Source: Alphaproteobacteria bacterium UBA998
GTDB lineage: Bacteria; Pseudomonadota; Alphaproteobacteria; Rickettsiales; UBA998
Reading direction: 5' to 3'
Length of the DNA stretch: 64,000 bases
Assembly (NCBI GenBank): GCA_002291925.1
Contig: DBAY01000057.1
Location: 548 to 64,547, forward strand
The translations under genes were made by a program, and so were the position numbers. Below, piece by piece: positions 8,433 through 16,620 of this stretch. Position 1 is the first letter of the stretch. The number at the start of each line of letters is the position of its first letter. The notes under the pieces are model-generated. The model ran no database searches, was not told the DNA's origin, and saw nothing but the letters and a program-made list of their open reading frames with translations.

Positions 8433-8519
8433 GCCCCTGTGGTGGAATTGGTAGACGCGCTAGACTCAAAATCTTGTGTCCGCAAGGACGTGTCGGTTCG
8501 AGTCCGACCGGGGGCACCA
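8433..8519 (+). tRNA. tRNA-Leu (anticodon CAA)
   Basis: An 87-nt type II tRNA with a long variable arm. Acceptor GCCCCTG pairs with CGGGGGC, followed by A and an encoded CCA. The anticodon loop is CTCAAAA, and the T-loop is GGTTCGAGTCC. A decayed integrase tail lies downstream, so this tRNA may have served as an integration site. Confidence 0.95.
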
Positions 8520-8785
8520 TATGGAGTTTTATGAATAAAACGCCTCACTGGTCATCTAGGGCTTGGCGTAATTTTTAGTCGCAAGGGACACTGGCGGGGC
8601 AGTTGCTGGCGAGTCCGTGCAGTGTTCTCCGGCTTCTGACAATAAAATTGAAGACTTCAAAAAAGCGGGTGGGGCGGAAGGCCTCAGTATCCCAACGGTG
8701 TCCCACAAGTGTCCCAGACAGTCCGTATTCTTCCGTACACGCTCGCTATATTAAGGTTTCACAAGACTAATAATCTAACAGCTTA

Positions 8786-8862
8786 CATGATTATTAAACG
8801 CTATGCACACCTATCTGAGGCTCACACCAGCCAAGTGGTGGCAGTGATGAATGAAAGAATAT
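8786..8862 (+). pseudogene. Remnant of a tyrosine recombinase (phage integrase) C-terminus
   Basis: The frame reads IIKRYAHLSEAHTSQVVA then VMNERIW. This matches the final helix region of tyrosine recombinases, where the catalytic Tyr lies in KRYAHLS…HT. Nothing upstream to 8520 extends the domain, and the copy is cut at 8862 by the IS element. It is therefore a dead fragment. The 8520–8785 interval shows no other gene. Confidence 0.7.
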
Positions 8863-9583
8863 GGGGCTGGCATAGATGTTTAGAACATATATGCTGGCAA
8901 GATGGACTTAAGGTATTAAAGAATAAGCGCAAACAAGCGGATCAAGCTGCTTGAATTTTTTGTTGGTGGCGCGACGGCTCGAACCGCTGCGGAAATGGCT
9001 GGCGTCAATCGCAATACAGCACGGCTGTTTTTCCATCGACTGCGGGTTATTATTGCCGAAGAACAAGAGAAACTATCGCCGTTTGTGGATGGCGAAGTCG
9101 AGGTAGATGAGAGTTATTTTGGCGGAAGACGTAAAGGCAAGCGTGGCCGTGGCGCTGCAGGAAAAGTCCCGGTGTTCGGGCTGCTCAAGCGTGGCGGCAA
9201 GGTGTACACGCAGGTAATTCCAGATGCCAAGGCTGCAACACTCATACCCATCATTAAAAACCGTATCGCCCCGGATTCTATCGTCTACAGCGACTCCCTG
9301 CCGAGCTATAACGTGCTGGATGTCTCGGACTTCAGACATTACCGTATCAATCACAGCAGGCTATTCGCGGATAAGAAAAATCACATCAACGGCATCGAGA
9401 ATTTCTGGAACCAGGCCAAGCGGCATATGCGCCAGTTCAACGGTGTCCCAAAGCAAAACTTCAATCTTTTCCTGAAAGAATGCGAGTTCAGGTTCAATAA
9501 CCCCTCGCCAAAAAAGCAGTTACAGCTACTCAAGCAATGGATAAAATCAAGGCAGATCTAACCCAAACATCTATGCCAGCCCC
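8863..9583 (+). mobile_element. IS1595-family insertion sequence (ISXO2-like), about 721 bp
   Basis: The ends are perfect 19-bp inverted repeats, GGGGCTGGCATAGATGTTT at 8863–8881 and its complement at 9565–9583. Between them lies one transposase frame. The flanks (AAGAATAT on the left, TTATATTA on the right) do not form the 8-bp direct repeat typical of this family. Either the flank has rearranged or the target duplication has decayed. The element is AT-richer than the surrounding genes and interrupts an integrase remnant. Confidence 0.85.
8995..9561 (+). CDS. IS1595-family (ISXO2-like) transposase, N-terminus uncertain
   Basis: 188 residues from ATG 8995. The DDE-type core is clear: VDGEVEVDESYFGGRRKGK, SIVYSDSLPSYN, and HINGIENFWNQAKRHMRQFNG. 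The homologous frame continues upstream of this ATG (RISANKRIKLLEFFVGG, then ATARTAAE), which is the usual N-terminal helix-turn-helix. That extension has no ATG, GTG or TTG before an in-frame TAA at 8917. Either translation begins at a rare codon such as the ATA at 8923, or the natural start is lost and only a shortened protein is made. Confidence 0.8.
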   Translation: MAGVNRNTARLFFHRLRVIIAEEQEKLSPFVDGEVEVDESYFGGRRKGKRGRGAAGKVPVFGLLKRGGKVYTQVIPDAKAATLIPIIKNRIAPDSIVYSDSLPSYNVLDVSDFRHYRINHSRLFADKKNHINGIENFWNQAKRHMRQFNGVPKQNFNLFLKECEFRFNNPSPKKQLQLLKQWIKSRQI

Positions 9584-9634
9584 TTATATTAAAATCCCTG
9601 TGCGTGAACTCTTCGGGGATACGGGGGAGTAAAA

Positions 9635-9710
9635 TGGTGCCCAGAGCCGGAATCGAACCAGCGACACAGGGATTTTCAATCCCTTGCTCTACCAACTGAG
9701 CTATCTGGGC
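9635..9710 (-). tRNA. tRNA-Phe (anticodon GAA)
   Basis: A 76-nt cloverleaf: acceptor GCCCAGA/TCTGGGC, D-arm GCTCAGTTGGTAGAGC, anticodon loop TTGAAAA, T-arm GGTTCGATTCC, encoded CCA at 9635–9637. Confidence 0.96.
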
Positions 9711-9778
9711 ACTCCGCCTTGGCGGCTGGAAGTGGCGTTATAGCCAAAGCCGCCGATGCTGTCCAGCAGAGATGATGC

Positions 9779-9955
9779 TTAGCCTTCGTCCGGCGAGAAG
9801 TCCTCGGGATCGGGGATGTCATCTTCCTCCATCACCGGCACGGCGTAGCGGCCCGTGAACCAGCGGCCGAGGTCGAGATCGGCACAGCGCGTGGAGCAGA
9901 ACGGCGCGGTTTTTGGGTCCGAGGCCTTATCGCAGACGGGGCAGAGGGATTTCAT
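9779..9955 (-). CDS. yacG: DNA gyrase inhibitor YacG (zinc-binding)
   Basis: Encodes 58 residues. It carries the four zinc ligands CPVC and FCSTRC, then the conserved DLGRWFTGRYAVP segment and an acidic tail. YacG binds GyrB and blocks DNA binding by gyrase. Its ATG overlaps the trhO stop by 4 bp, so the longer frame back to 10441 is a shadow of trhO. Confidence 0.9.
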   Translation of the reverse strand: MKSLCPVCDKASDPKTAPFCSTRCADLDLGRWFTGRYAVPVMEEDDIPDPEDFSPDEG

Positions 9956-10788
9956 GCATTGGAAGGTGGGTAGGTTTCGCAATAGGGACAAGAGGTGTCC
10001 GCCACATAGGTAGGGTGCGCGCGGTCTTCGGGCGTGAGCGGGTGGCCGCAGGCGGCGCACATGGTGATGGTGGCGTCCGGCGCGAGGCCGTGGCCGACGG
10101 CGAGGCGTTCGTCGAACACGTAGCAACTGCCGCGCCACAAGCTTTGCTCGGCGGGGATTTTCTCGAGATAGTTCAGGATACCGCCCTCGAGGTGATAGAC
10201 TTCCTCGAACCCCTGCTCGCGCAGCCAGGCGGTGTATTTTTCGCAGCGTATGCCGCCGGTGCAGAAGCTGGCGACGCGCTTGTGTTTTTCGGGGTCGTAA
10301 TGCTCGCGCGTGAAGGCGGGGAGCTGGGTGAATTTGCGCGTGTTGGGGTCGACGGCGCCTTGGAACGTGCCGAGGTGCGCCTCGTAGCTGTTGCGCGCAT
10401 CGATGAGGACGACGTCGGGAGAGGAAATCAGCGCGTTCCATGCTTCCGGCGGTACGTAGGTGCCAACACCATTTTCGGGATGGGCCGGCTCGCCGAGCGA
10501 GATGAGTTCCTTCTTCAGTTTCACCTTGGCGCGGCCAAAGGGCAGGGCTTCATGCTGGCTCGTCTTGATGGTGAGCGGTGCGATGCCGGGGATGGTTTGC
10601 AGCAAGGCGTGGAGCGCCTTCAATGCGGCAGGCTCCCCGGAGACGGTGGCGTTCAGCCCTTCCTCGGCGAGCAGGATGCTGCCCTTGATGCCCTCGCGTT
10701 CCATGCAGGTGAGCAGGGGAACCTTCCAGTCATGGTAAGTGGGGAAGGGGAAGAACTGATAAAATGTCTGGATGGTGTAGGAGGCCAT
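9952..10788 (-). CDS. trhO: tRNA uridine(34) hydroxylase TrhO (rhodanese-like, UPF0176)
   Basis: Encodes 278 residues. TrhO family members hydroxylate U34 of certain tRNAs using oxygen. An N-terminal ferredoxin-like domain (GIKGSILLAEEGLNATVSG) precedes a rhodanese domain with DARNSYEAHLGTF and the active-site loop SFCTGGIRCEKYTAW. A C-terminal Cys-rich part (MCAACGHPL, SCPYCETYPP) may bind metal. The start at Met8 of the longest frame is preferred (MASYTIQTFYQF). Translationally coupled to yacG. Confidence 0.92.
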   Translation of the reverse strand: MASYTIQTFYQFFPFPTYHDWKVPLLTCMEREGIKGSILLAEEGLNATVSGEPAALKALHALLQTIPGIAPLTIKTSQHEALPFGRAKVKLKKELISLGEPAHPENGVGTYVPPEAWNALISSPDVVLIDARNSYEAHLGTFQGAVDPNTRKFTQLPAFTREHYDPEKHKRVASFCTGGIRCEKYTAWLREQGFEEVYHLEGGILNYLEKIPAEQSLWRGSCYVFDERLAVGHGLAPDATITMCAACGHPLTPEDRAHPTYVADTSCPYCETYPPSNA

Positions 10789-10827
10789 GCGCCTTTTTAG
10801 CAAAGCCACGCAATAGGTAAAAGCAGC

Positions 10828-11925
10828 TTAATGCATCCGCCCCGCAGGTACTGGCGCCATGGCGTTCCCTATTGCCATAGCACGTTCCGCTTCCAGGCGT
10901 GCTCGCCAGCCGGCGCTAGGAACCTGTTGCCCATGCAAGCGCCCCAGAGCGGCGATTTGCTCACGGTGCAGCGCGTCGGCCTGCGGTCCCAGTGCGCTGG
11001 AAGGAATAGCTGCCGGCGGCTCCTGCAGGCCCAGCGCCCGCTGACGATCGGCCACCAGCTGCTGGCGGGCCAACGTCACGGCTTTATCAAGCATCTCACC
11101 GTGATCATCGCGGATATTGATGTGCTTTTTTTGACCATTCACCATGACATTTGCATGATAACGTGAGATAGAGCTTCCAAACTTCTGTTTCGGCGTCTCC
11201 GGGTGATACTCGATATCCTTAGCGTTCACCCAAACCAGCTCCGCCACGTCATCTTTGGGGGTGAGCTTTGGAATATTTCCGCTGTTTCCCGTCATATTGA
11301 CATGAAAATACTCATTTACCGTATGAGTCTTTGGATTGTTACTGACACCATAACTACTGTCAGCCCCAAGACTTTTCGGCTGGTAGCTTGCAGGAAGTGT
11401 AAGTCCGGTTTCCTCTTTCAGCTCACGCAGCGCGGTAGCGCACAGGTTGTTATCAGAGGGACGAGTAGTACCTGAGCCAAGGGGGGCGTGGGCTTCCATG
11501 TAACCGCCAACCATGATCAATTCATCTTTCAGACCAAGTTCCGGCTTTGCAGGGTTTTTGTATTTGCGGGCGAGCAACACATAAACATCGTGTGTATCTT
11601 CGGCACCATAGGTGACGGCCACCGTCGAACCAGCGGTCATGGAGGGATAGGGGCGGGTATAAAGCGTTGAGGCGTCCGCTCCGTCAGGCATTGCCGCATT
11701 GTTTTGCGTGTAGGGATTATGGAATGCTGCGCCGAACATATCCCGGCCTTTGGGCATATCGTAAGCGAGGGAAGTTATCAGCGCCTCGCGCAATTTGTCT
11801 ACCTCAGGCGCACGATTCACGATGCTTCGTATGCTCTCATACAGATCGCGCGTAGGGTCGGCGAGGACGGCGCCCATCTGCGAGTGGGCGGACTGCATGG
11901 CAAGGGGAGCGGCATTTGGCGTCAT
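10828..11925 (-). CDS. Nudix-like hydrolase with long N- and C-terminal extensions
   Basis: Encodes 365 residues from an ATG preceded by AAAGAG. Residues about 95–270 form a Nudix domain. The second half of the Nudix box, RELKEETGL, is at 167–175, but the expected Gly-x5-Glu half is separated by an insertion (GGYMEA at 140–145, then about 20 residues). Three of the catalytic Glu are therefore present in a modified box. The first 90 and last 80 residues are not part of a Nudix fold; the tail is Arg/Ala-rich and ends PVPAGRMH. Substrate unknown. No partner genes adjoin it. Confidence 0.75.
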   Translation of the reverse strand: MTPNAAPLAMQSAHSQMGAVLADPTRDLYESIRSIVNRAPEVDKLREALITSLAYDMPKGRDMFGAAFHNPYTQNNAAMPDGADASTLYTRPYPSMTAGSTVAVTYGAEDTHDVYVLLARKYKNPAKPELGLKDELIMVGGYMEAHAPLGSGTTRPSDNNLCATALRELKEETGLTLPASYQPKSLGADSSYGVSNNPKTHTVNEYFHVNMTGNSGNIPKLTPKDDVAELVWVNAKDIEYHPETPKQKFGSSISRYHANVMVNGQKKHINIRDDHGEMLDKAVTLARQQLVADRQRALGLQEPPAAIPSSALGPQADALHREQIAALGRLHGQQVPSAGWRARLEAERAMAIGNAMAPVPAGRMH

Positions 11926-11995
11926 AACTCTTTAGTTGTAGCAATTCCGGACGGGATGGACACGTGAAGATTCTGTGACAAGCCAAGGCGTGGCT

Positions 11996-12682
11996 TTAAA
12001 TAAGTCCATGACTTTTAAAAGAGTAGTGGCCCTTGCTTGCCACGATGACATGGTCATGCACGCGGATATTGAAGGGTTTGGCGGCTTCCATCACCAGCTT
12101 GGTCATCTCGATATCGTCCTTGCTAGGGCTGGAATTGCCGCTCGGGTGGTTATGGACGAGAATGATGGCTGTGGCGCCATGCTCCAGCGCGCGCTTGATG
12201 ATTTCGCGGGGATAGACGGGCGTGTGATCCACCGTGCCGCGCTGCTGCACCTCATCGGCGATGAGCGCATTGCCGCGATTGAGGAAAAGCACGCGGAACT
12301 CCTCGATTTTCTTCTCCGCCATGGTCAGGCGGCAGTAATCGAGCAGGGCGGTCCAGGACTGGATGATCGGCTTGTCGTCCATCCCTTGGCGCAGCATCAG
12401 CTCGGCGGCGGCTTCCACGGTGCGCAGCGCCGCCACGACGGCCTCGCCAACGCCTTCCACCTCCATCAACGCCGAGGGCGAAGCCTTCACCGCGCCCGCG
12501 AAGCTGCCGAAGCGCTTGATGAGCGCCTTGGCCAGCGGCTTCACATCGCCGCGCGGCTTGGCGGCAAACAGCACCAGCTCCAGCATTTCATAATCCGCCA
12601 CCGCCGCGAGGCCGCCCTTCAGGAAGCGCTCACGCAGGCGCTGGCGGTGTCCGGCGGTCAGGTCGAGGGCGGGCGCATTCAT
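11996..12682 (-). CDS. radC: DNA repair protein RadC (JAB/MPN-domain)
   Basis: 228 residues from the ATG at 12682 (GGAAAG upstream); an ATG at 12700 is the alternative. The N-terminal helix-hairpin-helix part has [10 protein letters not shown] and [14 protein letters not shown]. The C-terminal JAMM motif is intact: [20 protein letters not shown], with the two His and the Asp that bind zinc. RadC proteins are widespread; the historic repair role is doubtful. It is divergent from purE. Confidence 0.92.
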   Translation of the reverse strand: MNAPALDLTAGHRQRLRERFLKGGLAAVADYEMLELVLFAAKPRGDVKPLAKALIKRFGSFAGAVKASPSALMEVEGVGEAVVAALRTVEAAAELMLRQGMDDKPIIQSWTALLDYCRLTMAEKKIEEFRVLFLNRGNALIADEVQQRGTVDHTPVYPREIIKRALEHGATAIILVHNHPSGNSSPSKDDIEMTKLVMEAAKPFNIRVHDHVIVASKGHYSFKSHGLI

Positions 12683-12750
12683 GCGGAAAGTGCTTTCCAT
12701 TCAGGAGGGTTTTCGCTATCTTCCCGCCTTTCCTGAAAGGGCCCATCACT

Positions 12751-13245
12751 ATGCAGGATGCGAAAATTAACGTCGGCATCATTATGGGAAGCCAGTCCGA
12801 CTGGTCAACCCTCAAGCACGCCGCGCAGGTGCTGGAACAGCTCGGCGTGGCACATGAGTGCCGCATCGTCTCCGCGCACCGCACGCCGGAACGCCTCTAT
12901 GAATACGCCAAGGGCGCGGAAGCACGCGGGCTGCAGGTGATTATTGCCGGGGCCGGAGGCGCAGCCCATCTTCCGGGCATGACCGCGGCGCTGACGCATC
13001 TGCCGGTGCTCGGCGTGCCCGTGCGCAGCGAGGCGCTGGACGGCATGGATAGCCTGCTCTCCATCGTACAGATGCCGGGCGGCATTCCGGTGGGGACGCT
13101 CGCCATCGGCCCGGCGGGGGCGAAGAATGCGGCCTTGCTGGCCTGCTCCATCCTTGCGCTGCATGATCCGGCACTGCGCGAGAAACTGAAATCGTTCCGC
13201 GCCGAGCAGACCGCGACCGTCGCCGAAACGCCTTCCAATACGTAA
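12751..13245 (+). CDS. purE: 5-(carboxyamino)imidazole ribonucleotide mutase
   Basis: Encodes 164 residues, class I PurE. It moves the carboxylate of N5-CAIR to C4, giving CAIR in purine synthesis. Visible motifs are IIMGSQSDW near the N-terminus, [16 protein letters not shown] (catalytic His), [13 protein letters not shown] and [13 protein letters not shown]. The product of purK, which starts 3 bp after the stop, supplies its substrate. The two genes form an operon. Confidence 0.97.
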   Translation: MQDAKINVGIIMGSQSDWSTLKHAAQVLEQLGVAHECRIVSAHRTPERLYEYAKGAEARGLQVIIAGAGGAAHLPGMTAALTHLPVLGVPVRSEALDGMDSLLSIVQMPGGIPVGTLAIGPAGAKNAALLACSILALHDPALREKLKSFRAEQTATVAETPSNT

Positions 13246-13248
13246 GCC

Positions 13249-14331
13249 ATGACGCCACTGCCCCCTGCGGCCACCATCGGAATCCTCGGCGGCGGTCAGC
13301 TAGGCCGCATGATGAGCATGGCGGCCTCCCGGCTGGGCTATCACGTGCACATCTTCACGCCGGAAGAAGATGCGCCCGCATCGGAGGTCTCGCTCGCCAC
13401 GACGCTCGCGGATTACCGGGATGAGGACGCGCTCGCCCGTTTTGCCGCCTCGGTGGATGTGGTGACGTTGGAGTTTGAGAATATCCCCGTCGAGTCGCTG
13501 TGCTTCCTCGAGCGCCATGTTCCCGTGATGCCGGGCGCGAACCTGATGGAAGTCACGCAGCACCGCGCCAATGAGAAAAGCTTTGTGCAGGCGCAGGGCA
13601 TTGCCACCGCGCCGTTCCGGGCTGTGCATTCGCTGCCGGAACTTGTTCACGCGCTGGCTGAGCTCGGCACGCCCGCCATCCTCAAAACCTCCCGCCTCGG
13701 TTATGACGGCAAGGGCCAGTTCCTGCTGCGCTCTCCCGAGCAGGCCGCCGAAGCGTGGGAAGCGCTGGGCGGAGTGGAGTGCGTGCTGGAAGGCTTCGTC
13801 GATTTCACGGCAGAGCTGTCCGTCATTGTCGCCCGCAGTGTGGCGGGCGAGGTGGCCGTGTTTCCGCTGACCCGCAATGAGCATCGCCATCACATTCTGC
13901 ATATCAGCGCCGTGCCCGCCGGAGTGCCGGACAGCGTCGCGCAGGAAGCCGAGCGCATCGCGCGCACTTTGGCGGAAGCAGGCGATCTGGTCGGGCTGCT
14001 GGCGGTAGAATTGTTCCTCTGCCGCGATGGCTCGCTGAAGGTGAACGAGCTGGCCCCGCGTCCGCATAATTCCGGCCACTGGACCATGGATGCCTGCGCC
14101 ACCAGTCAGTTCCAGCAGGCCATCCGCGCTGTGACAGGACTGCCGCTTGGGCCCACGCACCTGACCTCGCCCGCGCGCATGCTGAACCTGATTGGCGATG
14201 ATGTGCATCAGGCGCATGCGTTGCTCGCGGCCGAGCCCACTGCGCGGCTGCACCTTTACGGCAAGGCCGAGGCGCGGCCGGGGCGCAAGATGGGACATAT
14301 CAATTATCTTCTGCCTTCCGGGCCCGCTTGA
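13249..14331 (+). CDS. purK: 5-(carboxyamino)imidazole ribonucleotide synthase
   Basis: Encodes 360 residues, an ATP-grasp enzyme that makes N5-CAIR from AIR, bicarbonate and ATP. The N-terminal IGILGGGQLGRMMSMAA segment, the ATP-grasp core (ILKTSRLGYDGKGQFLL, CVLEGFVDFTAELSVIVAR) and the metal-binding end (VNELAPRPHNSGHWT) are all present. Co-transcribed with purE, as is usual. Confidence 0.97.
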   Translation: MTPLPPAATIGILGGGQLGRMMSMAASRLGYHVHIFTPEEDAPASEVSLATTLADYRDEDALARFAASVDVVTLEFENIPVESLCFLERHVPVMPGANLMEVTQHRANEKSFVQAQGIATAPFRAVHSLPELVHALAELGTPAILKTSRLGYDGKGQFLLRSPEQAAEAWEALGGVECVLEGFVDFTAELSVIVARSVAGEVAVFPLTRNEHRHHILHISAVPAGVPDSVAQEAERIARTLAEAGDLVGLLAVELFLCRDGSLKVNELAPRPHNSGHWTMDACATSQFQQAIRAVTGLPLGPTHLTSPARMLNLIGDDVHQAHALLAAEPTARLHLYGKAEARPGRKMGHINYLLPSGPA

Positions 14332-14423
14332 ACGCCGCCACACTGCCGCAAAAAATGTCGTGCGCGGACAGGTTTTTCGTGTAGTTAGTTAAACTTGCAT
14401 TGGCTTTCAGCTATATCAAAGAC

Positions 14424-15695
14424 ATGAGATCTGCCGCACTTCGCATGGAAAATTTCGCTACCCCTACATTCCCCGGAACCGCCGGGTTGGAGCGACTGGA
14501 TCAGGAAATCTTTTCCCAGATTCTTCAGGCGCATGCCCTCTGGCTGAATTCCGAAGGCAAGGAAGGCCGCCGCGCCAATTTGAAAGATACCGATCTCCGC
14601 CATATCAGCTTTCAGGGGGCGAACCTGGTGCAGGCCAGCCTGCGCGGGGTGAATCTGGACGGGGTGGATCTGCGCGGCGCCATGCTGCAGGAGGCTGATT
14701 TCACCGAGGCCAAACTGGTGGGTTCTAATCTCAGCGGGCTGGAACTGCGGCGCGTGAATTTTGCCTCCGCCCATCTGGACCGCGCGGTGCTGGAACAAGC
14801 GGATGTCTCTTACTGCAATTTCCTCAACGCGCACCTGAATGAGGCCAATCTGCGCGGTGCGAACATGGAGCGTTCCATCCTGCGTCAGGTGCAGTCGGCG
14901 CGCGCTGATTTTACCGGCGCCAATCTGCGCGACGCCAACGGGCGTGAGAGCAATTTCACGGCAGCGAAATTCCACGACACACTGCTTGAGCGCACCGATT
15001 TGCGCGACAGCAAGTTTGATTACGCCGAGTTCGTGAATACCCGCTTCGCGCAGACGCCCTTCAAGGGCTCCAGCTTCAACGGGGTGTCATTCACGCAGGC
15101 CGACTTCAAGGAAGCATTGGAGATTTCTCCGGAATACCGCTCTGCCGCTTACAAGGAAGAAAAGGCCGCCATCGAGGGCCAGTTGCAGGAAGTGCGCCGC
15201 AAGGAAGCCGAACTGGCCGAGCAGCGTCAGGCGCTGGAGCGCAAGCTCTCCGCGTTCGATGATCTGGCGCGGCAGGAGGAATCCGCCAATCTCCGCCTGC
15301 GCAGTTCCCGCAAGACGCTCGGCGTGCTGACGGCGATTTTTGGCGTGCTTACCCTGCTGATTCTGGGCGGCATCGCGCTGGTGGCGATGAGCCTGTCCGG
15401 TGAACAGCTCAACATGGCGGAAATCGGGCTAGTGGCGTTCATCAGCCTGCTGCTGTTCTGCCCGTACTTCGTGGCTTTGCTGAAAGTCCGTGGTGCAGCG
15501 CAGCAACTGGAAGATGTGGTGGCGTTAAGGGAACGTAAACTAATGGCGTTGCATAGTGGAGGGGTGAATGAAGTACCACAAACACCCACTCCCGCCCCGG
15601 CTTTGTTCGGCGCTGTCCCCACACCAAGCGATGAGCTCACGCTCAACCTTCCTGAAACGGCACGCCGCAAAGGCCTGTTCGGGAAGAAAGCGTAA
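14424..15695 (+). CDS. Pentapeptide-repeat membrane protein
   Basis: 423 residues from ATG 14424; a TTG at 14400 would add eight residues and neither has a strong ribosome-binding site. About residues 40–210 form A(D/N)Lxx pentapeptide repeats (ANLVQASLRGVNLDGVDLRG and following), expected to fold as a right-handed quadrilateral beta-helix. A charged coiled coil follows (about 225–285), then two membrane helices (VLTAIFGVLTLLILGGIALV, IGLVAFISLLLFCPYFVALL), and a cytoplasmic Pro-rich tail. The repeat domain is probably cytoplasmic. Role unknown; LOG-family gene follows after 5 bp. Confidence 0.85.
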   Translation: MRSAALRMENFATPTFPGTAGLERLDQEIFSQILQAHALWLNSEGKEGRRANLKDTDLRHISFQGANLVQASLRGVNLDGVDLRGAMLQEADFTEAKLVGSNLSGLELRRVNFASAHLDRAVLEQADVSYCNFLNAHLNEANLRGANMERSILRQVQSARADFTGANLRDANGRESNFTAAKFHDTLLERTDLRDSKFDYAEFVNTRFAQTPFKGSSFNGVSFTQADFKEALEISPEYRSAAYKEEKAAIEGQLQEVRRKEAELAEQRQALERKLSAFDDLARQEESANLRLRSSRKTLGVLTAIFGVLTLLILGGIALVAMSLSGEQLNMAEIGLVAFISLLLFCPYFVALLKVRGAAQQLEDVVALRERKLMALHSGGVNEVPQTPTPAPALFGAVPTPSDELTLNLPETARRKGLFGKKA

Positions 15696-15700
15696 GTTTC

Positions 15701-16270
15701 ATGACCGAACATCGTTTGAGAAAGTCCCTTTGCGTCTTCTGCGGCGCGCAGAACGCTGTCCCCAAAGCCCATCTGAATATTGGCACCGCACTCGGCACCG
15801 AAATGGCCAAGCGCGACATCGCGCTGGTCTATGGCGGGGGCGATTGCGGCATCATGGGGGCCGTCGCCAACGCGACGCTGGCGGGCCAGGGCTGGGTCAC
15901 CGGCGTGTTCCCGCGCCATCTGCAGAATATCGAGGTGGAGCATAAGTCGCTCAACGAGATCATCATCGTAGATACGATGCATGAGCGGAAGAAAATCATG
16001 TATGACCGTGCCGATGCGTTCGCTATTCTCCCCGGCGGCTGCGGCACGCTGGACGAGATGTTCGAGATCATCACCTGGCGCCAGCTCAAGCTGCACGAGA
16101 AGCCGGTGATCATCTTCAACCATCTGGGATACTGGGATCACCTCGTCGCCTTGCTGGAGCATATGATCTCCACCGGCTTCGCCCGCCCTGAAACCCGCAC
16201 CATGTTCGAGGTGGTGAACACGCTGGACGAGTTGCTCGCCCGCGTGGAAAAACTCAAGGAATACGCTTAG
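15701..16270 (+). CDS. LOG-family protein (TIGR00730 Rossmann-fold nucleotide hydrolase)
   Basis: Encodes 189 residues. The family cleaves cytokinin riboside monophosphates or AMP to base and ribose-5-phosphate. It begins SLCVFCGAQNAVP, has the nucleotide-binding LVYGGGDCGIMGAVANA and the signature LPGGCGTLDEMFEIITWRQL with the catalytic Arg/Glu region (MHERKKIMYDRADAF). Follows the pentapeptide gene by 5 bp, so probably co-transcribed. Confidence 0.9.
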   Translation: MTEHRLRKSLCVFCGAQNAVPKAHLNIGTALGTEMAKRDIALVYGGGDCGIMGAVANATLAGQGWVTGVFPRHLQNIEVEHKSLNEIIIVDTMHERKKIMYDRADAFAILPGGCGTLDEMFEIITWRQLKLHEKPVIIFNHLGYWDHLVALLEHMISTGFARPETRTMFEVVNTLDELLARVEKLKEYA

Positions 16271-16282
16271 TTTTTGGGGGTT

Positions 16283-16352
16283 GTCACCCCGCACTTGGTA
16301 CGCGGCATCTCCTTGTTAGTGGAGGGAGACCCCGCAACGAGTGCGGGGTGAC
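16283..16352. repeat. Interspersed palindromic repeat, type D
   Basis: A 70-bp element beginning GTCACCCCGCACT and ending GTGCGGGGTGAC, with 12 or more complementary bases at the ends. A diverged copy is at 27979–28046. First of four different elements packed into the 350-bp gene-free gap 16271–16620. Confidence 0.75.
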
Positions 16353-16367
16353 ATTTGCTTTTTAGCC

Positions 16368-16449
16368 GTCATCCTGCGAGGCGAAGCCTGCGCAGGATCT
16401 CCCTCGTTACGCGAACAGATTCCGGGCCCGCTGCGCGTCCCGGAATGAC
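16368..16449. repeat. Interspersed palindromic repeat, type C
   Basis: An 82-bp element beginning GTCATCCTGCGAGGCGAAG and ending CCCGGAATGAC. Same length as, and very similar to, the copy at 6598–6679. Confidence 0.8.
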
Positions 16450-16463
16450 AGGTATTTCCCCTT

Positions 16464-16525
16464 GTCGCCCTGAACTTGTTTCAGGGCCTATTCTTGTAAA
16501 GATGCTGAAACATGTTCAGCATGAC
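16464..16525. repeat. Interspersed palindromic repeat, type B
   Basis: A 62-bp element beginning GTCGCCCTGAACTTG and ending GTTCAGCATGAC. A near-identical copy lies at 58629–58689, nested within another element. Confidence 0.8.
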
Positions 16526-16537
16526 GAGTAGGGCACC

Positions 16538-16610
16538 GTCATTGCGAGGAGGGTAGCGACCAAGCAATCCAGACTAGCCAGCGAATTCCTTCGCTCTCAC
16601 TTGCCATGAC
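16538..16610. repeat. Interspersed repeat, type E
   Basis: A 73-bp stretch beginning GTCATTGCGAGGAGG and ending CACTTGCCATGAC. Its termini fit the GTC…GAC rule of the other elements; only one copy in this window, so it is assigned by form. Confidence 0.55.
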
Positions 16611-16620
16611 GATTGGCCCA

